Source of the DNA: Porticoccaceae bacterium
Lineage (GTDB): Bacteria > Pseudomonadota > Gammaproteobacteria > Pseudomonadales > Porticoccaceae
DNA: 6,042 nt
Assembly (NCBI GenBank): GCA_019090225.1
Contig: JAHRWI010000349.1
Span: forward strand, 1 to 6,042
Direction: 5' to 3'
Shown: one piece after another, positions 5,711 through 6,042 of the stretch
How positions within the stretch are numbered: position 1 is the first letter of the stretch
Layout of the letters: each line of letters begins with the position of its first letter
Translations under genes and position numbers: made by a program
Notes under the pieces: model-generated
Databases searched by the model: none
What the model was told of the DNA's origin: nothing
What the model saw: the letters and a program-made list of their open reading frames with translations, nothing else

Positions 5711-6042
5711 GAGTTATATAGTCGTTATCCCGGCGCGATATGCGTCGAGCCGCCTACCTGCTAAACCATTGCGAGACATCGCTGGGCAGATGCTGGTAGA
5801 GCGCGTTTATCGCCAGGCTTGCTTGAGTAAAGCAGCGCGTGTGCTGGTAGCAACAGACGATGAGCGCATCGTGTCCACCGTCAAAGCTTTTGGGGGTGAG
5901 GTGATTCTGACCTCTGCTGAGCACGCTTCTGGTACCGACCGGCTCGCTGAAGTGGCCACGCAACTCGGCCTTGATAATGACGAAATTGTCGTCAATGTCC
6001 AGGGTGATGAACCCTTAATCCCCCCGGCTGTGATCGATCAGG
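5709..6042 (+). CDS. kdsB: CMP-Kdo synthetase KdsB, 3'-truncated
   Basis: Cytoplasmic 3-deoxy-manno-octulosonate cytidylyltransferase: it couples CTP and Kdo to CMP-Kdo, the donor for the first inner-core sugars of lipopolysaccharide. The window holds 111 codons plus one base; the family is about 250 residues, so just under half is present. The nucleotide-binding N-terminus reads VVIPARYASSRLPAKPL (5-21). VATDDERI (47-54), EHASGTDRLAEV (71-82) and VNVQGDEPLIPP (95-106) follow, with D100 matching the Mg-binding Asp of E. coli KdsB. The RLPGKPL motif common in relatives has Ala at position 18, a minor change. The ATG at 5709 lies 4 bases after the lpxK stop; an in-frame TAA at 5694-5696 prevents a longer ATG/GTG/TTG form. 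No clear Shine-Dalgarno is visible, suggesting coupling to lpxK. The frame is open to the right edge. Confidence 0.95.
   Translation, partial: MSYIVVIPARYASSRLPAKPLRDIAGQMLVERVYRQACLSKAARVLVATDDERIVSTVKAFGGEVILTSAEHASGTDRLAEVATQLGLDNDEIVVNVQGDEPLIPPAVIDQ

Overview
The window is an ordinary, densely packed envelope-biogenesis locus from a gammaproteobacterium. All six genes lie on the + strand and the gaps are tiny. The order is the 3' part of comEC, then exbB, exbD, msbA, lpxK and the 5' part of kdsB. Protein similarity (recognised by eye, no search run) points to a Pseudomonas / Marinobacter / Cellvibrionales-like lineage. MsbA, LpxK and KdsB all resemble the Pseudomonas and E. coli versions. 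The order combines the E. coli arrangement (comEC-msbA-lpxK-kdsB) with the Pseudomonas one (comEC-exbB-exbD-lpxK-kdsB). Base composition is close to balanced and looks uniform, apart from a short AT-rich patch at the lpxK/kdsB junction.

Layout: 1-1611 is the membrane core and the complete metallo-beta-lactamase-like domain of ComEC, cut at the left edge. A 52-base gap carries a strong ribosome binding site for a TTG-started exbB (1664-2299). exbB overlaps exbD (2296-2721, GTG start) by four bases. Nine bases later msbA begins (2731-4590), in the same frame as exbD. Sixteen bases after msbA comes lpxK (4607-5704), and four bases after that kdsB (5709 to the right edge). No gene-free stretch exceeds about 50 bases. 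I saw no RNA gene, mobile element, CRISPR array or convincing rho-independent terminator.

How the genes fit together: KdsB activates Kdo as CMP-Kdo, LpxK adds the 4'-phosphate to the lipid A precursor, and MsbA flips the finished core-lipid A across the inner membrane. These are three steps of one lipopolysaccharide pathway. ExbB and ExbD form a proton-driven stator of the Ton/Tol type, and no TonB or TolA partner lies in the window. ComEC is the DNA-uptake channel and is probably only a positional neighbour. The likely reading is one co-transcribed operon from exbB (or further upstream) through kdsB.

I found no clearly new system. The points worth a second look are modest: the small Trm112/YcaR gene usually found just before kdsB is absent and an AT-rich LpxK tail sits there; MsbA has an enlarged first periplasmic loop; the conserved TEKD motif of LpxK has Glu replaced by Ala; and a stator pair without a visible partner is built into a lipid A export operon.
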